33,003 nt of DNA. Origin: Bacteroidales bacterium (GTDB taxonomy: Bacteria; Bacteroidota; Bacteroidia; Bacteroidales; UBA10428). How positions within the stretch are numbered: the stretch's first letter is position 1; every line of letters begins with the position of its first letter. Shown piece by piece: positions 24,436 to 32,105 of the stretch. The stretch is from the NCBI GenBank assembly GCA_016930375.1, contig JAFGGU010000037.1, positions 1 to 33,003 of the forward strand, given 5' to 3'. The notes under the pieces were generated by a model. The model did not search any database, was not told where the DNA came from, and saw only the letters and a program-made list of their open reading frames with translations. Position numbers and translations under genes: made by a program.

Positions 24436-24921
24436 CTAGATTACTGCTTCTATACTTCCAATATAGTTTTTCAGGAACATTCTGCCCCTGAAAATATAAA
24501 CCTTGACCTGAGACTCCGTGAGACCTGTTATACCCGCAATTTCCTCGTAAGAATAACCTTCATAGTCCCTCAGCATGATGACACTCCGTTGATCGGCCGG
24601 CAGTTTGGCAACAGCTTCTTCCAGTATTTGCGAAAGGCCCGTATAATGTTCGGAGTGTGATGGTTTATCGTGCTTCTCCGCTTCATAGCCAGTCACTCTT
24701 TTTTCCTTCCGTATCATGTCGATCATTGTATGGTAGGCGGCTGTAAACAAATAAGATTTCACCTTTTCTGCCGAGACCTCCTCTACTTTCAGCCACAATT
24801 TTTCATACGTATCCTGTACGACATCCCTTGCCTTGTCATCATTCTTTATATTTTTGAGAATGAAGCGATAAACGCCGTCGGAGTGATCCTCTACGCTTTT
24901 ATTGTATTCTGCAACGGTCAT
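24436..24921 (-). CDS. ECF-type RNA polymerase sigma factor
   Basis: This 161-residue protein has sigma region 2 at about 15-75 (KARDVVQDTYEKLWLKVEEV, then SYLFTAAYHTMIDMIRKEKR). Region 4 lies at about 100-150 (LPADQRSVIMLRDYEGYSYEEIAGITGLTESQVKVYIFRGR). The two regions are joined by a short linker, which is the ECF layout without regions 1 and 3. It is the first gene of the sigma/anti-sigma/outer-membrane-protein unit and has a TAACTTTG promoter box 41 bp upstream. It is likely released by its membrane anti-sigma factor in response to an envelope signal. Confidence 0.95.
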   Translation of the reverse strand: MTVAEYNKSVEDHSDGVYRFILKNIKNDDKARDVVQDTYEKLWLKVEEVSAEKVKSYLFTAAYHTMIDMIRKEKRVTGYEAEKHDKPSHSEHYTGLSQILEEAVAKLPADQRSVIMLRDYEGYSYEEIAGITGLTESQVKVYIFRGRMFLKNYIGSIEAVI

Positions 24922-24961
24922 GTTAGAATCAGAGTTCGCGGGTATGACGATTGAGATCGTG

Positions 24962-24969
24962 CAAAGTTA
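24962..24969 (-). promoter_or_regulatory. Candidate -7 box of the ECF sigma operon (TAACTTTG)
   Basis: The minus strand reads TAACTTTG, a TAnnTTTG match, 40 bp before the sigma-factor ATG. Confidence 0.5.
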
Positions 24970-24986
24970 CAGGAAAAAATTAAAAA

Positions 24987-25082
24987 GGGACAAGGAGACA
25001 AGGAGACAAGGAGAAGGGGAGACAAGGAGAGGGGGAGACAAGGAGACAAGGAGACAAGGAGAGGGGGAGACAAGGAGACAAA
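24987..25082. repeat. Octamer tandem array (GAGACAAG)
   Basis: Twelve in-phase 8-bp units: mostly GAGACAAG, with GGGACAAG at the left end, GAGAAGGG once, GAGAGGGG twice and GAGACAAA at the right end. It can be translated in one frame as a charged repeat, but there is no sign of a gene. It is too short-period to be a CRISPR. Confidence 0.9.
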
Positions 25083-25086
25083 GGGA

Positions 25087-25120
25087 AACCCTTCAAGCGG
25101 TCATAGACCCTTGAAGGGTT
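25087..25120. repeat. 11-bp inverted repeat (hairpin) after the octamer array
   Basis: AACCCTTCAAG (25087-25097) and CTTGAAGGGTT (25110-25120) pair perfectly around a 12-nt loop. No T-run follows on the plus strand, so a classical terminator is unlikely. Confidence 0.6.
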
Positions 25121-25227
25121 GGCTTAATAAATATAGCCCGGTAATAATTCGGTAAAAACTCGAAAAAACAAGGCATACAATTTTAATTTTTTATTCCTAA
25201 TTTTAATCCTGTTCTAATTCTTTATGC

Positions 25228-25986
25228 ATGAATAATTTGCTTCATACGAGTTTCCTATTCTTAGGGATGCTTTGCTTCGTACAGGCATATCCCCAACCTG
25301 CAGCCACAGGTATTGTTAAAAAGGCCGATGATAAAATGCGTGGTGAAAAGTCGAGCGAAAGCACCATGACCATGGAGATCTTCAGGCCGACCTGGAGCAG
25401 GGCGGTCAGTTTCAGATCATGGTCGCTGGGCACAGACTACTCGCTGGTACTGATCACCGCCCCTGCCAAAGAAAAGGGCCAGTCCTTCCTGAAGCGTAAG
25501 AATGAGATGTGGAGCTGGAATCCGGCCATCAACCGCATCATCAAGCTACCGCCATCCATGCTTGCCCAGGGTTGGATGGGATCGGATTTCACCAATGACG
25601 ATCTTCTGAACCAGTCGTCCATCGTAAAAGATTACACCCACATGTTTTCAGGAAATGAAATGATTTACGGCAAAGACTGCCACAAAATTACCCTTGTACC
25701 CAGGGAAGATGCCCCGGTGGTTTGGGGCAAAGTTGTTCTCTGGATCTCCAAAGGCGATTACCTCCAGCTCAAAGCGGAATATTATGATGAGGATGACTAC
25801 CTGGTAAAAACTGAAACAGCCTCGGAAATTAAAACCATGGATGGCAGGATCATACCCACCCGGTATGAGCTGATCCCTGCGGAAAAGACAGGGAACCGCA
25901 CTGTTCTTACCCTGAATGCCATCCGGTTCAATATCCCCATGGCTGAAAACTTTTTTTCACAACAAAATCTGAAAAACATCCGTTAA
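25228..25986 (+). CDS. LolA-like outer-membrane lipoprotein-sorting family protein
   Basis: This 252-residue periplasmic protein has a signal peptide (residues 1-20, ending CFVQA). The mature part is the incomplete beta-barrel of the LolA-like superfamily: early KKADDKMRGEKSSESTMTMEIFRP, then KEKGQSFLKRKNEMWSWNPAINRIIKLPPSMLAQGWMGSDFTNDDLL as its central block. The C-terminus is beta-rich. Members carry a lipid or lipoprotein across the periplasm. This version is the kind found next to FtsX-type ABC permeases rather than the canonical LolA of lipoprotein sorting. Here it is the first gene of a five-gene operon, 12 bp before the first permease. Confidence 0.85.
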   Translation: MNNLLHTSFLFLGMLCFVQAYPQPAATGIVKKADDKMRGEKSSESTMTMEIFRPTWSRAVSFRSWSLGTDYSLVLITAPAKEKGQSFLKRKNEMWSWNPAINRIIKLPPSMLAQGWMGSDFTNDDLLNQSSIVKDYTHMFSGNEMIYGKDCHKITLVPREDAPVVWGKVVLWISKGDYLQLKAEYYDEDDYLVKTETASEIKTMDGRIIPTRYELIPAEKTGNRTVLTLNAIRFNIPMAENFFSQQNLKNIR

Positions 25987-25998
25987 GCCTGTTTCAAT

Positions 25999-27222
25999 AT
26001 GTGGAAGGATCTGCAAATAGCCTGGAGAAATTTATGGCGCAACCGCAAACGCACTATCATCACCGTATCGGCTGTAGTTCTTGCTGTGGTGTTGTCAACC
26101 TTTTCCAGTTCGATGCAGGAGGGCACCTATGCGCGCATGATCGACAACATCGTCAAATTCTATTCGGGATACATACAGATCCACCTTCCCGGTTACTGGG
26201 AGTCAAAATCAATCAACGACACCTTTGAATCCGATTCCCTGCTTGAGCAGGCCATACTGTCAACTCCTGAAATTACTTTTTCCACTTCCCGGCTGGAATC
26301 ATTTACGCTGGTGTCATCCGGAGAAAATACAAGGGGATGCGCGCTTATTGGAATCGATCCGGCGAAGGAAGATAGTCTTACCGGCCTGTCCAGGTGGATT
26401 CACCAGGGGAATTACCTTTCACCGGGTGACCCCGGAATAATCCTGGCCGTTAACCTGGCCAGGAACCTGGGGGTCACAGTAGGCGATACACTCATTCTCC
26501 TCAGTCAGGGTTATCATGGCGTCAGTGCTTCTGCCCTGATGCCGCTGCGTGGCATACTGAAATTTTCATCCCCCCAGCTTAACAATTTCGGAGCCTACAT
26601 GGATCTTGACCACGCCAGGGATTTCTTTGGGGCTCCCGACAGATCAACATCCCTTGTCCTGATGGTGAATGATTACCACCAGGTTGCCCGGGCGATGGAA
26701 GCGCTGGAGCCAAAACTGGAACCGGCTTACAGCGTAAAAACCTGGGATGAGTTGCAGCCTGACCTCGTGAATATGATTACGGGAGACAGGGCGGGGGCGG
26801 TTATCATGAAGGGTATCCTGTATGTTGTTGTGGGCTTTGGAATTCTGGGCACCATCATCATGATGATGGCCGAACGCAGAAAAGAAATGGGTGTCATGAT
26901 AGCCATTGGCATGCAGAAATACCGGCTGCAGCGGATACTGGCTCTGGAATCACTTTACATCGGGCTGATCGGTGTTTTGATTGGCGTAGCCCTCAGCCTG
27001 CCCATTGTATCCACCCTGGTAAGTCATCCGGTTCCCCTGACCGGTGAATCAGCGAAGGTTTACGAATCATTCGGCATTGAAGCGGTCTTTTATTTCAGCA
27101 CAATACCCAGGGTATTCGTTAACCAGGCGATCACGGTGTTTATCCTGGCCCTGGTCATTGCCCTATATCCTGTATTGACAATCCGGAATTTAAAAGTAAT
27201 CAACGCCCTGCGGGGTCATTAA
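25999..27222 (+). CDS. FtsX/MacB-type ABC transporter permease (first)
   Basis: This 407-residue protein has one N-terminal membrane helix (about 18-36), a periplasmic MacB_PCD-like domain (about 40-265) and three further helices (273-290, 317-338, 373-393). The cytoplasmic coupling motif ERRKEMGVMIAIGM follows helix 2. This four-helix layout with a large periplasmic domain is shared by LolC/LolE and MacB. In such systems the permease hands a lipoprotein or hydrophobic cargo to a periplasmic partner rather than moving it through a channel. It precedes a second, related permease by 11 bp. Confidence 0.92.
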   Translation: MWKDLQIAWRNLWRNRKRTIITVSAVVLAVVLSTFSSSMQEGTYARMIDNIVKFYSGYIQIHLPGYWESKSINDTFESDSLLEQAILSTPEITFSTSRLESFTLVSSGENTRGCALIGIDPAKEDSLTGLSRWIHQGNYLSPGDPGIILAVNLARNLGVTVGDTLILLSQGYHGVSASALMPLRGILKFSSPQLNNFGAYMDLDHARDFFGAPDRSTSLVLMVNDYHQVARAMEALEPKLEPAYSVKTWDELQPDLVNMITGDRAGAVIMKGILYVVVGFGILGTIIMMMAERRKEMGVMIAIGMQKYRLQRILALESLYIGLIGVLIGVALSLPIVSTLVSHPVPLTGESAKVYESFGIEAVFYFSTIPRVFVNQAITVFILALVIALYPVLTIRNLKVINALRGH

Positions 27223-27233
27223 AAGTATACCCA

Positions 27234-28454
27234 ATGATCTGGTCAGTAGCCTGGAGAAATATCTGGCGTAATAAACTGAGAAGCGCTGTCATTATGATGG
27301 CCATCGCCATCGGGATTTTTGCCAGTGTTTTTACGTGGGCCTTTTACAGGGGCATGGTAGACCAGCGTATCCAGACCGCTATTCTCACGGAAGCTTCCCA
27401 CATCCAGGTGCATCATCCCGATTACCTGGTAAATCCTGATCAGAAAAGTCGGATCAGCGGTATCAACCATCTGGTTTCAGGTATCGATACCCTGAAAGGA
27501 GTAAAGGCCGTCACAAAGCGTATTCTGGTGAACGCCATGGCCACATCTGCCGAAACGGGCTCAGGTGTTCGGATTATCGGCATTGATCCGGACAGGGAAA
27601 AACAGGTAACCAATATATACACGAAGATAAAGGAAGGGACGTATTTGGAGGGTGGCAAAAGAAATCCCATCGTTATCGGTTCGGAACTGACCGAAAAGCT
27701 GTCTGTCGGCCTTCGCACCAAAGTTGTGCTGACGCTTCAGGCCATGGATGGAACGTTAACCTCGGGCTTATTCAGGGTGGAGGGTATTTACCATACTTCA
27801 AACTCAGCCTATGATGAAATGAATGTTTTCGTGAAATACGGGGATATTGCCGGTCTTATCGGTCTCGACAGCCTTTCGGGCCATGAAGTGGCCGTGTTGC
27901 TGGCGGATCATGGCGAACTCGGCGATATTACCGGGAAGGTCAGGAAGCAAAATCCCGGGCTAGACACCAAAACCTGGAAGGAAATCATGCCCGAGGTCAG
28001 TATGGTGGAAGAAACCATGGACATTTCCATGTATATATTCATCGGCGTTGTGCTGGTGGCCCTGATATTCGGGATCATTAACACTATGCTGATGGCTATT
28101 CTGGAACGTGTCAAGGAACTGGGCATGTTGATGGCAGTGGGCATGAATAAAATGCGTGTATTTCTGATGATCCTGCTGGAGACAGTATTGCTGTCCTTTA
28201 CCGGAGGTATCATCGGTATGCTGGCAGGTTATTTTGTAACGGTTCTTTTCTACCACAAGGGTATCAACCTTTCCATGTTTGCCGAAGCCTACGGCAAGCT
28301 GGGTTATGAAACCCGGGTACACCCTGTGCCTGACCTCGATATTGATCTGAAAGTTGCCCTGATGGTGCTGATTACAGGTATCCTGGCAGCACTGTATCCG
28401 GCATGGAAAGCCATTCAGCTAAAACCTGCCGAAGCTTTACATATGGATGTTTAA
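27234..28454 (+). CDS. FtsX/MacB-type ABC transporter permease (second)
   Basis: The 406-residue protein is built like its upstream neighbour. It begins with the shared WSVAWRNIWRNKLRSAVIMM, has the periplasmic domain at 40-260, and has three C-terminal helices after the coupling motif ERVKELGMLMAVGMN. Two different permeases plus one ATPase imply a LolCDE-like heterodimer, unlike MacB, where the ATPase is fused. It ends 18 bp before the ATPase gene. Confidence 0.92.
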   Translation: MIWSVAWRNIWRNKLRSAVIMMAIAIGIFASVFTWAFYRGMVDQRIQTAILTEASHIQVHHPDYLVNPDQKSRISGINHLVSGIDTLKGVKAVTKRILVNAMATSAETGSGVRIIGIDPDREKQVTNIYTKIKEGTYLEGGKRNPIVIGSELTEKLSVGLRTKVVLTLQAMDGTLTSGLFRVEGIYHTSNSAYDEMNVFVKYGDIAGLIGLDSLSGHEVAVLLADHGELGDITGKVRKQNPGLDTKTWKEIMPEVSMVEETMDISMYIFIGVVLVALIFGIINTMLMAILERVKELGMLMAVGMNKMRVFLMILLETVLLSFTGGIIGMLAGYFVTVLFYHKGINLSMFAEAYGKLGYETRVHPVPDLDIDLKVALMVLITGILAALYPAWKAIQLKPAEALHMDV

Positions 28455-28472
28455 ATCATACACAACGGAGTT

Positions 28473-29177
28473 ATGAAAGTCATTGAAATCAAGAATCTCA
28501 TCAAGGAATACGATGATGCCGAGGTTAAGGTAAAAGCCATCAACGGTGTCGACCTCGCCATTGAGGAAGGCGAATTCACCGTCATTGTCGGTCCTTCCGG
28601 TTCCGGTAAAACTACGCTCCTGAACCTGATGGGAGGCCTTGATAAACCTACCGGCGGAGAGATAAACATCAACCATACCAGCATCCATGATATGAGCGAC
28701 AGCAAGCTCATCAATTTCCGGCTGAACAACATCGGGTTTGTTTTTCAGGCCTACAATCTGATCCCGGTGCTTACGGCCCGGGAGAATATTGAGTTTATCA
28801 TGGAACTTCAGGGCAGGCCCAGGGCAGAGCGGCGCAAGCGATCCGTTGAGCTGCTTGAGGCAGTAGGATTGATCGAAAGGATCAACAGCCGGCCGGCGAA
28901 GCTTTCAGGGGGACAACAGCAAAGAGTTGCCGTTGCCCGTGCCCTGGCATCGAAACCGAGGTTTATACTGGCTGATGAGCCCACCGCCAACCTTGATTCG
29001 GCTTCCACCCAGAACCTTCTGGATATCATGGAAGCCCTCAATCATGAGGAAAAAATGACCTTCATTTTTTCCACGCACGATGCCAGGGTCGTGAGGAAGG
29101 CACACCGGGTGATAACCCTGGAAGACGGGAAGATCATGTCGGACGTGATGCAGGAACATGGGGAAAAGCAGCAGTAG
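28473..29177 (+). CDS. ABC transporter ATP-binding protein (LolD/MacB type)
   Basis: This 234-residue ATPase has Walker A GPSGSGKT (40-47), the Q-loop Q92, the signature LSGGQQQR (144-151), Walker B FILADEP (164-170) with catalytic E169, and the switch histidine H202. The length and the segment VGLIERINSRPAKLSGGQQQ fit the LolD/MacB/FtsE branch that powers lipoprotein release and related mechanotransmission. It has a visible Shine-Dalgarno-like CGGAG before the start. Its last 20 bp are overlapped by the start of the barrel gene. Confidence 0.95.
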   Translation: MKVIEIKNLIKEYDDAEVKVKAINGVDLAIEEGEFTVIVGPSGSGKTTLLNLMGGLDKPTGGEININHTSIHDMSDSKLINFRLNNIGFVFQAYNLIPVLTARENIEFIMELQGRPRAERRKRSVELLEAVGLIERINSRPAKLSGGQQQRVAVARALASKPRFILADEPTANLDSASTQNLLDIMEALNHEEKMTFIFSTHDARVVRKAHRVITLEDGKIMSDVMQEHGEKQQ

Positions 29178-30378
29178 CAGCAGCAGTAGCAGCGGCAGAT
29201 GCAGAAGCACTCTTTTACTCATGTTGTGGTTCCTGCCGCAGATTGCCCCTGGCCAGGATTCAACTGCCGGCAAACTCACCCTGGATGGTTATGTTTCTTT
29301 CATGGAGTCGGCCCTGGATCTGAATATTCCCGGCGAGGGCTTACTCTGGGAAAGTTTGCTGCACAACCGGATCAATTTGAACTACTATCCTTCGAATGCC
29401 TTCTCTTTTTCACTTCAGGTTAGAAACCGTTTCATAGCAGGTGAAAGGTTAAAACAGGATGAGGCAGGTACCTATGCAGGATCCCTCGCCAAAGATCTGG
29501 GGGTGGTTGACCTGTCATGGAACCCGGTAACCTGCAGCTCCTGTGTTTTTAATACGGCCATCGACAGACTCTGGATGAAATATTCCAGGAACAGGCTCGA
29601 AATTACTGCAGGCAGACAGAGGATCAACTGGGGGCAGACGTATGTGTGGAATCCCAACGACTGGTTCAACAATTATTCATTTTTTGACGTTGATTATTTA
29701 GAACGGCCGGGCAGCGATGCTTTCAGGATACAGTATTACACGGGTTCATTGTCCGGACTGGAAGCAGTGGTGAAGGTCGACAGCGCTCACCGGTACACGT
29801 TTGCTGGGATGTTCAAAACGAATTTCAGGGGGTATGACCTGCAGTTGCTTGCAGGTGATCTTGCCGGTGAGGATCTTGCCATGGGATTGGGTTGGGCGGG
29901 CGGATTGGGGCAAATCGGATTTAAAGGCGAAATGAGCTACCTGCATCCGCTGGAGGACATGGCGGATACAACGGGATTGTTTTTCCTTTCCCTGGCATTG
30001 GATTACACATTCAGCAATTCCCTGATGATCCAGGTCGAAGCATTTTACAACCAGTTGCCCCGGGGAGCGGACCAGGAAAATTTTACGGCGTATTATACAA
30101 GGCCGTTATCGGTCAAGGACCTTTCATTCACCGAATACAACCTGTTTGCCCAGGTGACGTATCCCTTCTCTCCGCTGCTGAGCGGATCACTGGCTGCCAT
30201 CTGGTTTCCCAGGGCAGACGGGTGTTATATCGGACCGGCCCTGACCTGGTCCCTGATGAATAATTTTGATCTTTCGCTTTTTCTGCAGTATTTCAGCGGG
30301 AAGTTTTCCGGCGGATATGGCGATGATGAAAGGCAGAATTTTACGTTGGCTTTCGGCAGGATCAAGTATAATTTTTAA
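29158..30378 (+). CDS. Outer-membrane beta-barrel protein linked to the ABC system
   Basis: This 406-residue protein has an N-terminus with a nine-serine run (residues 4-12, encoded by AGC/AGT repeats). A hydrophobic signal sequence follows (about 18-32, ending APGQ). Then come many alternating beta strands to the terminal F, as in porins. The GRQRINWGQTYVWNPNDWF segment (152-170) resembles the strand-turn motif of DUF1302-type barrel proteins. I cannot name the family with certainty. The start overlaps the ATPase gene by 20 bp, so expression is coupled to it. An alternative ATG at 29221 would leave the signal peptide without its basic end. It probably completes a trans-envelope path with the LolA-like carrier and ABC complex. 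Confidence 0.7.
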   Translation: MGKSSSSSSSSSGRCRSTLLLMLWFLPQIAPGQDSTAGKLTLDGYVSFMESALDLNIPGEGLLWESLLHNRINLNYYPSNAFSFSLQVRNRFIAGERLKQDEAGTYAGSLAKDLGVVDLSWNPVTCSSCVFNTAIDRLWMKYSRNRLEITAGRQRINWGQTYVWNPNDWFNNYSFFDVDYLERPGSDAFRIQYYTGSLSGLEAVVKVDSAHRYTFAGMFKTNFRGYDLQLLAGDLAGEDLAMGLGWAGGLGQIGFKGEMSYLHPLEDMADTTGLFFLSLALDYTFSNSLMIQVEAFYNQLPRGADQENFTAYYTRPLSVKDLSFTEYNLFAQVTYPFSPLLSGSLAAIWFPRADGCYIGPALTWSLMNNFDLSLFLQYFSGKFSGGYGDDERQNFTLAFGRIKYNF

Positions 30379-30380
30379 GG

Positions 30381-30410
30381 TCGTCACTCGTCACTTGTCA
30401 CTCATTACTC
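30381..30410. repeat. Short heptamer array (TCGTCAC type)
   Basis: Four in-phase 7-bp units, TCGTCAC, TCGTCAC, TTGTCAC and TCATTAC, then TC. The array fills the 19-bp gap between convergent genes and runs into the 3' end of the membrane glycosyltransferase gene on the other strand. Confidence 0.7.
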
Positions 30411-31858
30411 TTCCTATACAATCTGACAACCACCTGCAGACACGCATACTCCTTTTCCACGATCCATTTTTCATGCAACTCATCGATTTCATCGTCGGTG
30501 AACATGTTGAAAACATTCGAATAGAAGATATAAGGTTGTTGCTGCAGATCAGCGCGGGGGAATGACCGGTCGTCATTTTTCAGATCGATATAACGCGAAG
30601 GAGCAAGATTGGGGGTTTCAGAGCCAACATTCTCAAATGGAATTTTTTGCTGATCGATGTAGCGGATCATCCTTTGGCGAAGCTGATGGTATGGCAGGTG
30701 GGCCAGGGTGGCATCCCAGCCGTTGGCCGTTTTTTCGGGATATACCCACAAACTTCCGCTGACAAGTCCGGCAAGAACCACAGCAAATAATATTTTGCGT
30801 GCATTCCGGAAACCCGGATTGATAAAAAGAAGGTAAGAGGCCAGCATGGTCAGCAGGAAAAAGAAAGGGATCAGGTAGCGGTGCCCGTTCAGTATTTTAT
30901 GGGTCACCATGGTGGGGACGGTGAAGATAAAAGTTGCAGTCAGCAGCAGCAGGAGCAGCCGGATATTGGGATCAGAAAGCAGTTTCCTGCGGTTTATGGA
31001 GAAGAAAGCCAATACCGGAATAATCCATACAAATAGCCTGCCGTAATCGGCCATTCGCCACAGAACGATGGCTGCATTGCGGAGCATTCCGGCTGCGCTG
31101 ACACGCTCGTAGCAAACTGCCCAGGGAGATGCAGGATGGTAAAACACCCAACCGGTATGAAGGTAATGGTGGATCATCCACGCGCTGAACAGGGCCAGAG
31201 CGGGAATGTAGGGAAGGGAAAGCCGAAAAAGAGCGGGGAGGTTTTTCCGGTCAGCTGCCCGGTACACATCGAGCACACAAAGGGTGGCAACTACCATAAT
31301 GCCCCGCATGTGGGCAAACAGAAGTCCAATTACTGCCAAAGCCAGTAAAGGCCTTTTTTTCCGCAGGATGGAATTCATGGCCAGGAGCATGAAGAACAGC
31401 ATGACCAGGTCAGTGGAGAAAACCACGGTTTGTGATAAAAACACGGTATCTGCAAACAGGAGGGTCATGGCAGGAACAAGGAAACGACCTCCCATGAAAT
31501 GATCGAGCAGGTTGCGGGTTTGCCACAGGATGCCCAGGGTGAAAGGAAGCATCAGCAGGTGCGCCGTAAAAAGGCTTTTGCCGGTCAGTTCCCAGGCGAG
31601 GGCCAGCAGGTAACCCAGGGCTGGCGGATAGCCTGCATCCAGTTCAGTGGGTAAAACCAGGCTGAAGTGATGGTCGGGCAGCCAATGCGCAATTTTGGAG
31701 TAAAGAATATCCTTATCCCAGAAGAATGGTAGGGTGGAGGTAAGGGTAAAAAGAAGGAAGAAGAAAGCGAAAAAGGGTAGAACCTGAAGCCAGGATTTTT
31801 TAGCGGCAGTGGCAGTGGCAGCGGCAGTGGAAGAAGCGGCAGTATGAGAGGTCGTCAT
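30398..31858 (-). CDS. Membrane glycosyltransferase, GT39/ArnT-like (GT-C fold)
   Basis: This is a 486-residue multi-spanning protein. The Ala/Ser/Thr-rich first 20 residues are encoded by a GGCAGT-type microsatellite. A first membrane helix (22-45) leads into FFWDKDILYSKIAHWL, with the acidic pair (47-50) expected in the first loop of GT-C enzymes. GYPPALGYLLALAWELTGKSLF (76-97) follows, then about nine more helices and a soluble C-terminal region. Such enzymes move a sugar from a polyprenyl-phosphate donor to protein, lipid A or glycan. The acceptor is unknown. The frame stays open to 31927, but that extension translates the repeat insert at 31891-31910. I start at the ATG at 31858. Confidence 0.8.
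   Translation of the reverse strand: MTTSHTAASSTAAATATAAKKSWLQVLPFFAFFFLLFTLTSTLPFFWDKDILYSKIAHWLPDHHFSLVLPTELDAGYPPALGYLLALAWELTGKSLFTAHLLMLPFTLGILWQTRNLLDHFMGGRFLVPAMTLLFADTVFLSQTVVFSTDLVMLFFMLLAMNSILRKKRPLLALAVIGLLFAHMRGIMVVATLCVLDVYRAADRKNLPALFRLSLPYIPALALFSAWMIHHYLHTGWVFYHPASPWAVCYERVSAAGMLRNAAIVLWRMADYGRLFVWIIPVLAFFSINRRKLLSDPNIRLLLLLLTATFIFTVPTMVTHKILNGHRYLIPFFFLLTMLASYLLFINPGFRNARKILFAVVLAGLVSGSLWVYPEKTANGWDATLAHLPYHQLRQRMIRYIDQQKIPFENVGSETPNLAPSRYIDLKNDDRSFPRADLQQQPYIFYSNVFNMFTDDEIDELHEKWIVEKEYACLQVVVRLYRKSNE
31806..31845. repeat. GGCAGT-type microsatellite in the glycosyltransferase 5' end
   Basis: The plus strand shows GGCAGT, GGCAGT, GGCAGC, GGCAGT repeating with small variations. 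On the coding strand this gives the Ala/Thr/Ser-rich N-terminus. The period is 6, a multiple of 3, so slippage changes length but not frame. Confidence 0.6.
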
Positions 31859-31880
31859 GAGTAATGGGTAATCAGTTTTG

Positions 31881-31924
31881 TCATGCTGAGCCTGCCTGCC
31901 GGCAGGCAGGCGGAGTCGAAGCAT
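31881..31924. repeat. REP-like repeat with 20-bp palindromic insert
   Basis: TCATGCTGAG (31881-31890) and CGGAGTCGAAGCAT (31911-31924) together equal 22254-22277. Between them sits the perfect 20-bp palindrome CCTGCCTGCCGGCAGGCAGG (31891-31910). It lies 22 bp upstream of the glycosyltransferase ATG. Confidence 0.85.
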
Positions 31925-31957
31925 CACAAAGTCTCTACTGACTCGGTTATTGGTTTC

Positions 31958-32040
31958 GCCCTTTCAGGGCCCAAATGTTTCGGCTTCATTCATTGACGCA
32001 GGGCTGCGCCCTGCGCTATCACATCACGGCCTTACAGGCC
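31958..32040. repeat. Cluster of three small GC-rich hairpins
   Basis: Three perfect hairpins occur in a row: GCCCT/AGGGC (31958-31970, 3-nt loop), CGCAGGGC/GCCCTGCG (31997-32015, 3-nt loop) and GGCCT/AGGCC (32028-32040, 3-nt loop). The GCCC/GGGC core is shared by the first two. They lie in the gap between the atpG 3' end and the glycosyltransferase 5' end, on no ORF of mine. Confidence 0.7.
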
Positions 32041-32042
32041 TC

Positions 32043-32105
32043 CCCTTCTCCCCATCTCCCTATCGCTCCTTACTCCCTACTCCTTACTTCTAACTCCCTA
32101 CTCCT
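32043..32105. repeat. Heptamer array (TACTCCN type) at the atpG 3' end
   Basis: Nine 7-bp units in phase, the clearest being TACTCCC, TACTCCT, TACTTCT, AACTCCC and TACTCCT (32071-32105). The array overlaps the last codons and the stop of atpG (32098-32100). Confidence 0.7.

Larger units (their letters stand above)
24922..25227. other. 306-bp intergenic region between divergent operons
   Basis: No gene is seen. From left to right it holds the sigma-factor leader and -7 box (24962-24969, minus), a 12-unit octamer array (24987-25082), an 11-bp hairpin (25087-25120) and an AT-rich stretch (25121-25227), which presumably contains the promoter of the LolA/ABC operon. No exact TAnnTTTG box was found there. 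Confidence 0.7.

Noticed and set aside
24987..25082. Possible CRISPR array
   Set aside because: Units are 8 bp with no spacers and there are no cas genes.
24902..25114. 70-residue plus-strand reading frame with repeats of DKETRRQGEGE type
   Set aside because: It only translates the octamer array, overlaps the sigma gene start and has no gene-like features.
31859..31927. N-terminal extension of the glycosyltransferase by 23 residues (start at 31927)
   Set aside because: The extension is translation of the REP copy with its palindrome insert; the ATG at 31858 is closer to the first membrane helix.
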